From NCBI RefSeq assembly GCF_004361695.1, contig NZ_SNVW01000001.1:62001-126000 (forward strand): 64,000 nt of DNA, read 5' to 3'. This document shows positions 56,250 to 64,000 of the stretch, one piece after another; position 1 is the first letter of the stretch; each line of letters starts with the position of its first letter. Origin of the DNA: Curtobacterium flaccumfaciens. GTDB taxonomy: Bacteria > Actinomycetota > Actinomycetes > Actinomycetales > Microbacteriaceae. The notes below the pieces were generated by a model, which searched no databases, was not told where the DNA came from, and saw only the letters and a list, made by a program, of their open reading frames with translations. The position numbers were made by a program, and so were the translations under genes.

Positions 56250-57487
56250 ACGCCCACGCACCTGCCGGTCAGTCCGGCTCCATCCTCAAGCAGTCATCGG
56301 CGGTCTGGGCGATCGCCTTCGCCTGCGTCGTCGCCTTCATGGGCATCGGCCTCGTCGACCCCATCCTCCCCGCGATCGCCGCGTCCCTGAAGGCAACGCC
56401 GGCACAGACCGAGCTGCTCTTCACGAGCTACCTCGCCGTCACGGGCGTCGCCATGTTCTTCACCAGCTGGGTCTCCAGCCGCATCGGCGCGAAGAACACC
56501 CTGCTCATCGGGCTCGCTCTCATCGTGCTGTTCTCGGTGCTCGCGGCGACGTCGAACAGCGTGTGGAGCATCATCGACTTCCGCGCCGGCTGGGGCCTCG
56601 GCAACGCGCTCTTCATCTCCACCGCACTCGCGACGATCGTCGGGGCAGCGTCCGGCGGCACCGCGTCCGCGATCATCCTGTACGAGGCCGCACTCGGTCT
56701 CGGCATCGCCGTCGGCCCCCTCGTCGGAGGGCTGCTCGGCTCGGTGAGCTGGCGCGGCCCGTTCTTCGGCGTCACGACGCTCATGGCCATCGCGTTCATC
56801 GCGATCGTCGTGCTCCTCAAGACGAAGAACCTCGAGAAGCCAACCCCCACGAAGCTCTCGGCACCGTTCCGCGCGCTCGGGCGTCCGGCGCTCGCCGCCC
56901 TCGCCGCGACCGCGCTCTTCTACAACATCGGCTTCTTCGTCCTGCTCGCCTACACGCCGTTCCCGCTGGGCTTCGGTGCACTCGGCATCGGCTTCACCTT
57001 CTTCGGTTGGGGTGTCGGGCTCGCCGTCACCTCGGTCTGGGTCGCGCCGATGCTCACCGCCCGTCTCCGCAGGACCACGGTGCTGAAGATCGCGCTGCCG
57101 CTCCTCGCGCTCGACCTGTTCGCCGCGGCCGTCGTCGTCGGGTCGCAGGTGGGTCTCATCATCTGCGTCGTCATCGGCGGCCTCGTGCTCGGTGTCCTCA
57201 ACACCGTCCTCACCGAGTGCGTCATGGAGGCCACGGACCTCCCCCGCTCCGTGGCCTCGAGCGCGTACTCGGCCGTCCGCTTCATCGGCGGCGCCATCGC
57301 CCCGCCGGTCGCCACACTCCTCGCCGATGCCTACGCCCCCTCGGCCGCGTACGTGTTCGCCGGGCTGTCCGTCGCCGTCGCGTTCGTCGTCGTGGTCTGC
57401 ACCACGAAGGTGCTCCGGCGGGTCGACGACGGCGCGGAACCCGAGCGGGTCGAGGCCGAGGCGATCTCCGCCGGCGAGATGTCCTAG
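56246..57487 (+). CDS. MFS efflux transporter
   Basis: Inner-membrane antiporter of 413 aa with about 12 predicted helices. The first helix region GLVDPILPAIAASLKATPAQ is typical of drug-efflux MFS proteins of the 12-helix type. The GTG at 56246 overlaps the marR stop by 4 nt. The substrate is unknown; the arrangement suggests induced efflux. Confidence 0.9.
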   Translation: MNAHAPAGQSGSILKQSSAVWAIAFACVVAFMGIGLVDPILPAIAASLKATPAQTELLFTSYLAVTGVAMFFTSWVSSRIGAKNTLLIGLALIVLFSVLAATSNSVWSIIDFRAGWGLGNALFISTALATIVGAASGGTASAIILYEAALGLGIAVGPLVGGLLGSVSWRGPFFGVTTLMAIAFIAIVVLLKTKNLEKPTPTKLSAPFRALGRPALAALAATALFYNIGFFVLLAYTPFPLGFGALGIGFTFFGWGVGLAVTSVWVAPMLTARLRRTTVLKIALPLLALDLFAAAVVVGSQVGLIICVVIGGLVLGVLNTVLTECVMEATDLPRSVASSAYSAVRFIGGAIAPPVATLLADAYAPSAAYVFAGLSVAVAFVVVVCTTKVLRRVDDGAEPERVEAEAISAGEMS

Positions 57488-57516
57488 CCCGCCCTGCACG
57501 AGCAGGCGCCCTGCGC

Positions 57517-58148
57517 GAGCGGGCGAGATGCCAGGGTCCGCCACACGGCGACCCCGGCATTCCGCCCGCTCGTTCGCGCGCGTGCGGAGCGTCCCGGGAG
57601 CGAACCCCGTGGCGGATCCCCGCGGCGTCGATCCCCCTCTCGCGAGCGGGCGGAACTCCCGGGTGCGCCCGGCGGACGACCCCGACGTTCCGCCCGTTCG
57701 ACTCAGCGGCAGCCGTCCGCACGACGAGCGGGCGGAAACGCTCCGTGCGCCCGACGGGCGACCCTGGCATTTCGCCCGCCCGGCACCGCGGGGCTGCCCC
57801 GGCAGCGCCGGCACGACGAACGGGCGGGAACGCGGGGTGCGTCCGGCGGGCGACCCTGGCATTTTGCCCGTTCGGCGCTGCGGGGCTGCCCCGGCAGCGC
57901 CGGCACGACGAGCGGGCGGGAACGTTCGGTGCGTCCGGCGGGCGACCCTGGCATTTCGCCCGCCCGGCGTCGAGGGCCGACCCGGTAGCACCGGCGCGAC
58001 GAGCGGACGGGAACGTTCGGTGTGCCCGACGGGCGACCCTGGCATTTCGCCCGTTCGGCGTCGCGGGGCTGCCCCGGCAGCGCCGGCGCGACGAGCGGGC
58101 GGGAACGTTCGGTGTGCCCGACGGGCGGCCCTGGCATTTCGCCCGCTC
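57517..58148. repeat. Tandem array of seven palindromic units, about 92-bp period
   Basis: Each unit is a roughly 55-bp imperfect palindrome running from GAGCGGGCGG to GGCATTTCGCCCGC. Unit starts: 57517, 57644, 57726, 57818, 57910, 58001 and 58093. Units 3 to 7 repeat every 91-92 bp and share the 36-bp linker CGGGGCTGCCCCGGCAGCGC... The array fills most of the 834-bp gap between the MFS gene and orn. No gene is supported here: the long frames on both strands are products of the repeats. Confidence 0.88.
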
Positions 58149-58181
58149 GGCGGCGGCGGGCGGGGCGGGGTGGGGGCGACC

Positions 58182-58229
58182 GCCTGGAGGCGCGGGGCGG
58201 GACGGCGGGCGGGTGGCGGGCCTCCAGGC
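58182..58229. repeat. GCCTGGAGGC hairpin before orn
   Basis: 10-bp arms GCCTGGAGGC / GCCTCCAGGC with a 28-nt GC-only interval, right after the palindromic array. Confidence 0.7.
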
Positions 58230-58321
58230 CGGGGCGTCGACCACCCGTGGGACCGGACGAGCAGACGGGGACGGCGGCACGCGCGCCGGAGGCGGCGGCC
58301 TCGCGGAATAGGATCGAGGGC

Positions 58322-58960
58322 ATGGCTACTGCGAACGACCGCCTCGTCTGGATCGACTGCGAGATGACGGGCCTCGACCTCCAGGTCGACGAACTCGTCG
58401 AGGTGGCCGTGGTCGTCACCGACTTCGACCTCGTCCCCGTGCACCCCGGCTTCGACATCGTGATCAAGCCCGACCAGTCGGCGCTCGACAACATGAACGA
58501 GTTCGTGACGAACATGCACACGACCTCGGGGCTCATCGACGAGATCCCGAACGGGGTCTCCCTGGCGGACGCCGAGTACCAGGTGCTGGAGTACATCCTC
58601 CAGCACGTGCCGGCCGAGGGCTCCGCCCCGCTCGCCGGCAACACGATCGGCACCGACCGCGCGTTCCTGTCGAAGTACATGCCCCGCGTCGACGGCCACC
58701 TGCACTACCGGAGCGTGGACGTCTCCAGCATCAAGGAGCTCTGCCGTCGCTGGTTCCCGCGCGTGTACTTCAACGCGCCGGAGAAGCACGGTGGGCACCG
58801 GGCGCTCGCGGACATCCTCGAGTCGATCCGCGAGCTCGAGTACTACCGCCGCGCGGGCTTCGTCGCCGAGCCGGGGCCGAGCACCGACGACGTGCGTGCC
58901 GTGCAGGCCGAGGTCGTGGCGAAGTGGGAGCCGCGGCTCGCGCAGCCCGCGTCCGAGTAG
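58322..58960 (+). CDS. orn: Oligoribonuclease
   Basis: 3'-5' exonuclease that clears nanoRNAs and pGpG (212 aa). DEDDh acids: WIDCEMTGLD (Asp12, Glu14), a middle Asp in NTIGTDRAFL, and HRALADI near the end. The ATG at 58322 lies 7 nt after a TAGGAT -10, so the mRNA may be leaderless. Followed by tRNA-His. Confidence 0.96.
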   Translation: MATANDRLVWIDCEMTGLDLQVDELVEVAVVVTDFDLVPVHPGFDIVIKPDQSALDNMNEFVTNMHTTSGLIDEIPNGVSLADAEYQVLEYILQHVPAEGSAPLAGNTIGTDRAFLSKYMPRVDGHLHYRSVDVSSIKELCRRWFPRVYFNAPEKHGGHRALADILESIRELEYYRRAGFVAEPGPSTDDVRAVQAEVVAKWEPRLAQPASE

Positions 58961-59035
58961 CGACACGCGTGGTCGGATCCGGGCGCGGCATGTACTACTA
59001 TTGAGTGGTCGCGCCGGTCCGCCGGTGTGTGCATG

Positions 59036-59108
59036 GTGGATATAGCTCAGTTGGTAGAGCGCCTGGTTGTGGTCTAGGAGGTCGCGGGTTCGAGACCCGT
59101 TATTCACC
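59036..59108 (+). tRNA. tRNA-His (anticodon GTG)
   Basis: Acceptor GTGGATA / TATTCAC, D-arm TAGCTCAGTTGGTAGAGC, anticodon loop TTGTGGT, T-loop GGTTCGAGACC. A G at 59035 can provide the extra 5' base that pairs with the C at 59108. A TACTAT -10 lies at 58997-59002. CCA is not encoded. Confidence 0.95.
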
Positions 59109-59322
59109 CCGGTCGAGGGAGAGTCCTGTTGCGTGTGACGCAACCAAGGGCTCTCCCTCAGTGTTTGTTGGGGCGCCTCCGGCGCTGTGCGGCTGCGCCG
59201 CGAGGCAGGCGCGGGGCAGTCTCGAGCTCGGCGCGAGCTCGGCTCGAGCGAGGCGCGTGCAGTGCGCGAGCGGGACGCGAGGCAGGCGTGGGGTCAGCCC
59301 GGTGTGGGACGATCCACCCGTG

Positions 59323-59667
59323 ATGGAGATGTCCCTCGACGACTTCGAGCAGCTCGTGACCGACGAACTCGACCTGCTGCCCGACGAGATGGTCGACGGC
59401 CTCGACAACGTGGTCTTCGTCGTCGAGGACGAACCCGAGGACGGCTCCGAGCTGTTCGGCGTGTACGACGGCATCGCAGCGACCGAGCGCGGGCAGTACG
59501 GCTTCGGCGAGCTCCCGGACCGGATCGTGGTGTTCCGGAAGCAGCACCTCGCCGAGTGCGACACCCTCGACGAGCTCAAGGACGAGGTGCACACCACCCT
59601 CGTGCACGAGATCGGGCACTTCTACGGGATCGACGACGAGCGCCTGCACGAGCTCGGCTGGGCGTAG
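59323..59667 (+). CDS. Zincin-like metallopeptidase (DUF1025 family)
   Basis: 114-aa protein with the zincin motif HEIGHFYGIDDERLHELGW (HExxHxxGxxD), typical of small actinobacterial zincins of unknown substrate. Starts possible at GTG 59320, ATG 59323 or ATG 59329. GACGAT lies 6 nt before the GTG, which favours a leaderless GTG start. The gap between tRNA-His and this gene is GC-rich low-complexity DNA. Confidence 0.85.
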   Translation: MEMSLDDFEQLVTDELDLLPDEMVDGLDNVVFVVEDEPEDGSELFGVYDGIAATERGQYGFGELPDRIVVFRKQHLAECDTLDELKDEVHTTLVHEIGHFYGIDDERLHELGWA

Positions 59668-59721
59668 GCGCCCAGCCGGCGCACCCGGCACCGGGCACCC
59701 GGCGGGCGGCGGGCGGCGCCC

Positions 59722-59788
59722 GAGTTTCGGGCTCAGCGACATTCCTCGGGCCCACGAGCGCGAGAACTGTCGCTCACCGCGAAACCTC
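59722..59788. repeat. Imperfect palindrome, class B, between convergent genes
   Basis: Outer arms GTTTCGGGCTCAGCGACA and TGTCGCTCACCGCGAAAC pair with few mismatches around a GGGCCC centre. Similar length and placement to the class A palindromes but a different sequence. Confidence 0.78.
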
Positions 59789-59891
59789 GCGCCGCGCCCG
59801 CCAGCGCCGCGCCCGCGCCCGCGGCAGCCCGCAGCCGGCAGCCCGCCGCACGCAGCCCGCAGCCCGCAGCCCGCAGCCGAGCCGCCGCCCC

Positions 59892-61169
59892 TCAGAATCG
59901 CGTCGGCCCCACCTCGTGGTACTTCTCCCACGCGTCCACCGGCCCCCGCCCGTGCAGCACGTACTCCCCCACGAGCCGCTCCTTGTAGACGGCGGGGTTG
60001 TGCGACGCCACCACGCGGGCGTTCCGCCAGTGCCGGTCCAGCGCACGCGTCCGGTCGGCCGCGGAGGCTCCCCCGACCTCGAACAACTCGGACGCCGCCC
60101 GGAGCACCCGCGGCCCGATCTCGACCTGCGCCTGGTAGACCGCGTTCTCGGCGGCGTCCAGCAGGGCGTGGTCGACGCCGACCCCGGGCTCGTTCGTCGC
60201 GACGACCTCGTCGAGCAGCCCCGCGGCGGCGACGACGAGTGACCGTGCGGTGAACGCCCCCGCGGACAGCCGTCCGAGGATCGCCAGCACCTGCGGGTCG
60301 TCGCCCGGCCGTGCGGCGTTCGCGTGGATGTACGTCCGGGCCCGCGGCCGCACGAACGCCACGGCGTCGTCGACGACGGCCTGCCCGATGCCCGCCAGGA
60401 CCGCCAGCAGGTACAGCTGGTAGAAGGCCTGGATGTGCGACAGCGGGGCGTCCCGGTAGGCCGACACCACCGATGCGTCGACGGTCACCCCGTCGAACAC
60501 GGTCGTGCCGGAGGCGGTCAGCCGCTGCCCGAAGCCGTCCCAGTCGTCGACCGAGGTCACGCCGGGAGCATCGGTCGGCACCGCGAACGTCACGCGCTCA
60601 CCGGACCGGTCGGCTGCCAGGTAGATCCAGTCCGAGTAGAGCGTGCCCGTCGAGTAGAACTTCCGCCCGTCGAGCCGGAGCGAGCCCGGGTCGGCCGGCG
60701 TCACGGTCGTCGAGATGTCGGCGAGGGTCGTGCCGGTCCGCTCCGAGGTCGCGTTCCCGATGATCGCCCCGTCGACGATGCGTTGGAGCCACTCGTCCCG
60801 TCCGGCCGACGATGGCCGCAGCAGCACGAGTTCGGTGTACCCGAAGTGCCCGCGCCACAGGTGCGCGATGTTCGAGTCCGCCGCCGCCAGGTCCGCCACC
60901 AGGTGCGCGAGTTCGACCAGGGTCACACCGAACCCGCCGCGGTCCTCGGGCACGCGCAGGCGTCCGAACCCGGCGTCGGCGAGCGCCCGCACCTCGTCGT
61001 GCGGCAGCGGCCGGTCGCCCGGCGTCCCCGACGCCAGCTCACGATCGACCGCCCCCTCGCGGATCCGTCCGAACACGGGTGCGAACCGTTCGCGCAGCTC
61101 CGTCAGGCGGGTGCGCGGCACGGCCTGGAGGCGCGGCTCGGCCCCGGCCTCGGTCCTCGCGTCCGTCAT
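59892..61169 (-). CDS. Acyl-CoA dehydrogenase-like flavin monooxygenase (SfnB/DszC type)
   Basis: 425-aa protein with the acyl-CoA dehydrogenase fold: GNATSERTGTTLADISTTVT, FYSTGTLYSDWIYLAA and a C-terminal helical domain (GGASAADRTRALDRHWRNAR). This subgroup uses reduced flavin and oxygen on organosulfur or aromatic substrates and not acyl-CoA. The ATG overlaps the stop of the LLM gene by 4 nt. The N-terminus contains a GCCTGGAGGCGCGG copy of the dispersed repeat. Probably works with the LLM partner in sulfur scavenging (inference). Confidence 0.85.
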   Translation of the reverse strand: MTDARTEAGAEPRLQAVPRTRLTELRERFAPVFGRIREGAVDRELASGTPGDRPLPHDEVRALADAGFGRLRVPEDRGGFGVTLVELAHLVADLAAADSNIAHLWRGHFGYTELVLLRPSSAGRDEWLQRIVDGAIIGNATSERTGTTLADISTTVTPADPGSLRLDGRKFYSTGTLYSDWIYLAADRSGERVTFAVPTDAPGVTSVDDWDGFGQRLTASGTTVFDGVTVDASVVSAYRDAPLSHIQAFYQLYLLAVLAGIGQAVVDDAVAFVRPRARTYIHANAARPGDDPQVLAILGRLSAGAFTARSLVVAAAGLLDEVVATNEPGVGVDHALLDAAENAVYQAQVEIGPRVLRAASELFEVGGASAADRTRALDRHWRNARVVASHNPAVYKERLVGEYVLHGRGPVDAWEKYHEVGPTRF

Positions 61170-62593
61170 GCGGTCACCTCCACGGCGTCGCGCGCCTCGG
61201 TCGCGCCGGCTCCGGCGGCTCCGCCCGTGAACGCCCCGCGCCAGCGCCGTGCCGGGTGCGAGTCCGGCAGCTGGGCGTGGCCGAACAGCTTCTCGCGCAG
61301 GGTGCCCTCGCGGTACTCGGACTGCATGAGTCCCCGTTCCTGCAGGGTCGGCGCGATGTGGTCGACGAACTCCTCGTAGGAGCCGGGCAGCGTCCAGTTG
61401 ATGACGTTCACGCCGTCGACCCCGACCCGCTGCCAGTCGGCGAGCTCGTCGGCGATCTGCTCGGGCGTCCCGACGACGCGGGCCCGGAGCTTGGCGGACA
61501 ACCGTGCGAGGTCGGCGATGGTCGGTTCGCGGTCGCCCGCCGCTTCGCGGAGCCACTGCAGGTGCGACTGCCCGGCGTGGGTCCGGACCTCGGAGAGCGG
61601 CGTCGCGGGGTCGAGGGCCTCGCCGGTGTCCGGGTCGAACCCGAGGTTCGAGTGCACCAGGAAGCCGTCCGCCGCCAGGTACTCGTCGATCTCCGCCTCC
61701 TTCGCCTTCGCTTCTGCCTCGGTGGAGCCGGTGACGAAGGTGAGTCCGAGGAAGAACGCGATGTCGTCGCGGTCCCGGCCGGCTGCCGCGGCGAGGTCGC
61801 GGGTCTCGCGGATGAGCTGCTCGGTGGCGTCGCGGTTCGACGTCAGGATGAACTGCGCCTCGGCGTTCCGTGCGGCGAACGCACGACCGGCCGGCGAGGA
61901 CCCGGCCTGGAACAGCACGGGCGTCCGCTGCGGGCTCGGTGCGCTGAGGTGCGGCCCCTGCACGTCGTAGCGCGTGCCGTGGTGGTCGATCCGGTGCACC
62001 TTGTCCGGGTCGGCGTAGCCGCGGACCGGGTCCTTGAGGACGGCGCCGTCCTCCCACGATCCCTCCCAGAGCTTCGCGCAGACCTCCAGGTACTCCTCGG
62101 CCCAGACGTACCGCTCGTCGTGCTCCTCGAGCCGGTCCTGTCCGAAGTTCCGGGCGGCGCTGTCGAGCGCGCTCGTGACGACGTTCCAACCGATCCGGCC
62201 CCGGGTGATGTGGTCGAGGGTGGAGACCTTGCGGGCGAAGTCGAACGGGTGCGACTGGATGACGCTCGACGTGAAGGCGAGCCCGAGGTTCTCCGTCGAC
62301 ACGGCGAGCGCGGAGAGCAGCACCGACGGGTCGTTCGAGGGGATCTGCAGCCCCTCGCGGAGGTTCGTCGAGTAGTCGCCGCGCGCCGGGCCGTAGGTGC
62401 CGACGACGTCGGCGAAGAACACCGCGTCGAACTTGCCGCGCTCGAGCGTCTTCGCCAGGTCGGTCCAGAGCGTCACGTCGTCGAAGTCGGACTGCCGGGC
62501 GTCGGGGTGCCGCCAGAGGCCGTGCTGGATGTGCGACGTCGTGTTCATGACGAAGGCCGCGAAGCGCAGCGGACGGTTCGGTCGATCGCTCAT
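61166..62593 (-). CDS. LLM-class flavin-dependent monooxygenase (NtaA/SnaA/DszA family)
   Basis: FMNH2-dependent monooxygenase of 475 aa. Family segments are FAAFVMNTTSHIQHGLWRHP, HITRGRIGWNVVTSALDSAA and VLFQAGSSPAGRAFAARNAEA. It overlaps the acyl-CoA-dehydrogenase-like gene by 4 nt, a pairing known from organosulfur desulfurization and xenobiotic loci. Starts at 62593 or 62602 are both possible. No flavin reductase is in view. Confidence 0.9.
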   Translation of the reverse strand: MSDRPNRPLRFAAFVMNTTSHIQHGLWRHPDARQSDFDDVTLWTDLAKTLERGKFDAVFFADVVGTYGPARGDYSTNLREGLQIPSNDPSVLLSALAVSTENLGLAFTSSVIQSHPFDFARKVSTLDHITRGRIGWNVVTSALDSAARNFGQDRLEEHDERYVWAEEYLEVCAKLWEGSWEDGAVLKDPVRGYADPDKVHRIDHHGTRYDVQGPHLSAPSPQRTPVLFQAGSSPAGRAFAARNAEAQFILTSNRDATEQLIRETRDLAAAAGRDRDDIAFFLGLTFVTGSTEAEAKAKEAEIDEYLAADGFLVHSNLGFDPDTGEALDPATPLSEVRTHAGQSHLQWLREAAGDREPTIADLARLSAKLRARVVGTPEQIADELADWQRVGVDGVNVINWTLPGSYEEFVDHIAPTLQERGLMQSEYREGTLREKLFGHAQLPDSHPARRWRGAFTGGAAGAGATEARDAVEVTA

Positions 62594-62638
62594 GCACTCC
62601 ATGTTCCCCGTCGGGCCGTCGGCAGGGGCTGCGACGTG

Positions 62639-62657
62639 ACCCCGCGTTACGCGGGGT
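62639..62657. promoter_or_regulatory. 19-bp inverted repeat between divergent genes
   Basis: ACCCCGCG-N3-CGCGGGGT, perfect 8-bp arms, in the 100-bp gap between the LLM operon and the MHS transporter. A good operator candidate; no regulator gene is adjacent. Confidence 0.55.
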
Positions 62658-62695
62658 GTTCCCCGGGGCGCCGGACCCGGCCATGCTCCTGAGGC

Positions 62696-64000
62696 ATGCC
62701 GACCCCGAAGACCGCAGCCGCGCCTCCAGGCCGTCCCGTCGCACCGTCCACCACCGCGACCCGTCGTCGTGTCGCCCTGGCGTCCTTCGTCGGGACGACC
62801 GTCGAGTACTACGACTTCTACCTGTACGCGACCGCGTCGGCGCTCGTGTTCGCGCCCACCTTCTTCCCGTCCGTGACGCCCGCGGTCGGCGTCATCGCGT
62901 CGTTCGCGACCTACGGCGTCGGCTTCGTGGCCCGGCCGCTCGGCGGGGTCATCGCCGGCCACCTGGGTGACCGGATCGGGCGGAAGAAGCTGCTCGTGGC
63001 GTCGCTCGTGCTGATGGGGATCGCGTCGACGCTCATCGGGGTGATCCCGTCCGCCTCGACGATCGGCGTCGGCGCCGTGGTCGCGCTCGTGTTCCTGCGG
63101 TTGCTGCAGGGCGTCGCGGCCGGCGCGGAGTGGGGCGGGTCGGCGCTGCTGTCGGTCGAGCACGCTCCTGCGCGGCACCGGGGCCTCTTCGGGGCGTTCA
63201 CGCAGATGGGGTCGGCGGGCGGGATGCTGCTCGCGACCGGGGTGTTCACGCTCGTGCGGGCGCTGCTCGGCAACGAGGCGTTCCTGGCGTGGGGCTGGCG
63301 GCTGCCGTTCCTGTTCTCGGCCGTGATCGTGGCGGTCGGGCTCGTGATCCGGCTCGGCGTGCAGGACGCACCGGTGTTCCAGGAGCTCCGGGCGTCCGGC
63401 GGGGTCGAGCGGTTCCCGGTGTGGCAGGCGATCCGGCAGCACCCTCGGTCGATCCTCGTCACCGCGGGGCTGCGGCTCGTGCAGCCGGCGCTGTACTCGA
63501 TCCTGACGACGTACTCGCTGACCTACCTCGGCACCGTGCGAGGTCCCGCGGGTTCCTCCGCCGGGCTGCAGGCCGTGCTCGTGATCTCGGCGGTGTCGCT
63601 CGTGTCGACGCCGTTCTGGGGCTGGCTGTCCGACCGGGTCGGGCGACGGGTGCTCACCATCTGGTCGGCGGTCGGGATCGCCGTGCTCATCTGGCCGTTC
63701 TTCGCGTTCCTCGACGCCGGGCCGCTCGTGCTGCTGCCGCTCGTGGCGCTCATCGGGATGTGCGTGTTCCACGACAGCATCTACGGGCCGCAGGCGGCGT
63801 GGTTCGCGGAGCAGTTCCCGACCGGTCGGCGCTACTCGGGGATGTCGCTCGGGTACCAGATCGGGTCGATCTTCTCCGTCGGGCTCACCCCGCTGCTGGC
63901 GGCCGTGTTCGTGGAGCTGGGCGGGGGCTCGCCGTGGATCCTGTGCGCGTACCTCGGGGTGTACGCGGTGCTGAGCATCGTGGCGGCGGTGTTCGCGGTG
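62696..64000 (+). CDS. MHS-family MFS transporter, 3' end beyond the window
   Basis: Inner-membrane symporter, 435 codons visible and still open at the right edge. FVGTTVEYYDFYLYATASALVF and DRIGRKKLL are the MHS signatures, with the second-half loop DRVGRRVLT. The N-terminal residues GRPVA are partly written by a GCGCCTCCAGGCC repeat copy. Divergent from the LLM / acyl-CoA-dehydrogenase-like pair, so it may import their substrate. The ATG at 62696 has GAGG just upstream. Confidence 0.9.
   Translation, partial: MPTPKTAAAPPGRPVAPSTTATRRRVALASFVGTTVEYYDFYLYATASALVFAPTFFPSVTPAVGVIASFATYGVGFVARPLGGVIAGHLGDRIGRKKLLVASLVLMGIASTLIGVIPSASTIGVGAVVALVFLRLLQGVAAGAEWGGSALLSVEHAPARHRGLFGAFTQMGSAGGMLLATGVFTLVRALLGNEAFLAWGWRLPFLFSAVIVAVGLVIRLGVQDAPVFQELRASGGVERFPVWQAIRQHPRSILVTAGLRLVQPALYSILTTYSLTYLGTVRGPAGSSAGLQAVLVISAVSLVSTPFWGWLSDRVGRRVLTIWSAVGIAVLIWPFFAFLDAGPLVLLPLVALIGMCVFHDSIYGPQAAWFAEQFPTGRRYSGMSLGYQIGSIFSVGLTPLLAAVFVELGGGSPWILCAYLGVYAVLSIVAAVFAV

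Noticed and set aside
57517..58148. CRISPR-like array
   Set aside because: Units are palindromic and the intervals are also repeated, so there are no unique spacers; no cas genes are nearby.
56294..59143. 949-aa minus-strand ORF over the MFS gene, array and orn
   Set aside because: It is a GC-driven open frame antisense to real genes; the repeated Arg/Ala-rich segments come from the palindromic array.
59005..59322. ORF extension containing GGYSSVGRAPGCGLGGRGFE
   Set aside because: It is tRNA-His read as protein; the zincin begins near 59320.

Overview
This is a GC-rich window (very roughly 70% G+C by eye) from an actinobacterium of the family Microbacteriaceae, most likely Curtobacterium or a close relative. 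The reasons are the block clpX / clpP2-clpP1 / tig / tRNA-Pro, an oligoribonuclease, a mycothiol-type DsbA-like reductase, many starts that fit leaderless transcription (TANNNT followed 6-7 nt later by ATG or GTG), and many copies of a GGCCTGGAGGCGCGG hairpin element. It looks chromosomal. I see no insertion sequence, prophage, CRISPR array or rRNA.

Layout. 1-9.8 kb: a truncated MHS transporter, valS, an alpha/beta hydrolase divergent from its likely TetR regulator, an M3 peptidase and clpX. 10-15 kb: a YcnI-CopC copper pair, clpP2-clpP1, tig, tRNA-Pro and tRNA-Gly. 15-17 kb: a small island with a PIN-domain protein, a DUF1905 protein, a 106-aa unknown and a decayed second copy of that unknown. 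17-26.8 kb: a glycan-use locus with a secreted Endo H-type GH18, a GH38 alpha-mannosidase, a GH5-like glycosidase, a sugar ABC importer and a divergent LacI regulator. Together these look like a high-mannose N-glycan uptake and breakdown pathway. 26.9-27.5 kb: a perfect LexA box driving a small unknown gene, followed by a 50-aa ORF.

27.5-37 kb: EamA exporter, NarL-type two-component system, serine hydrolase, PaiB-like protein, amidohydrolase, Nei-type glycosylase, RpiB, and an XRE-cupin regulator whose start codon overlaps that of a divergent GNAT acetyltransferase. 37-49 kb: DsbA-like reductase, pepN, mscS, truncated hemoglobin, an epimerase-like SDR, two thioesterases, ettA, a second-type SSB with a repeat-built tail, and msrA. 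49-55 kb: a membrane-anchored Ala/Pro-rich protein, tRNA-Arg, a P-loop protein and a NeuA-NeuB-glycosyltransferase cassette. 55-64 kb: thioredoxin-like protein, MarR-MFS pair, a 92-bp-period palindromic array, orn, tRNA-His, a zincin, and a flavin monooxygenase / acyl-CoA dehydrogenase-like pair divergent from a second truncated MHS transporter.

The intergenic DNA is as notable as the genes. Four roughly 60-bp long palindromes all sit between convergent genes. A different GGAGGCGCGG element lies in gene ends, in several coding regions and twice over the ribosome-binding site of the next gene. Short tandem repeats begin at the stop codons of at least three genes. One 105-bp stretch has no A or T.
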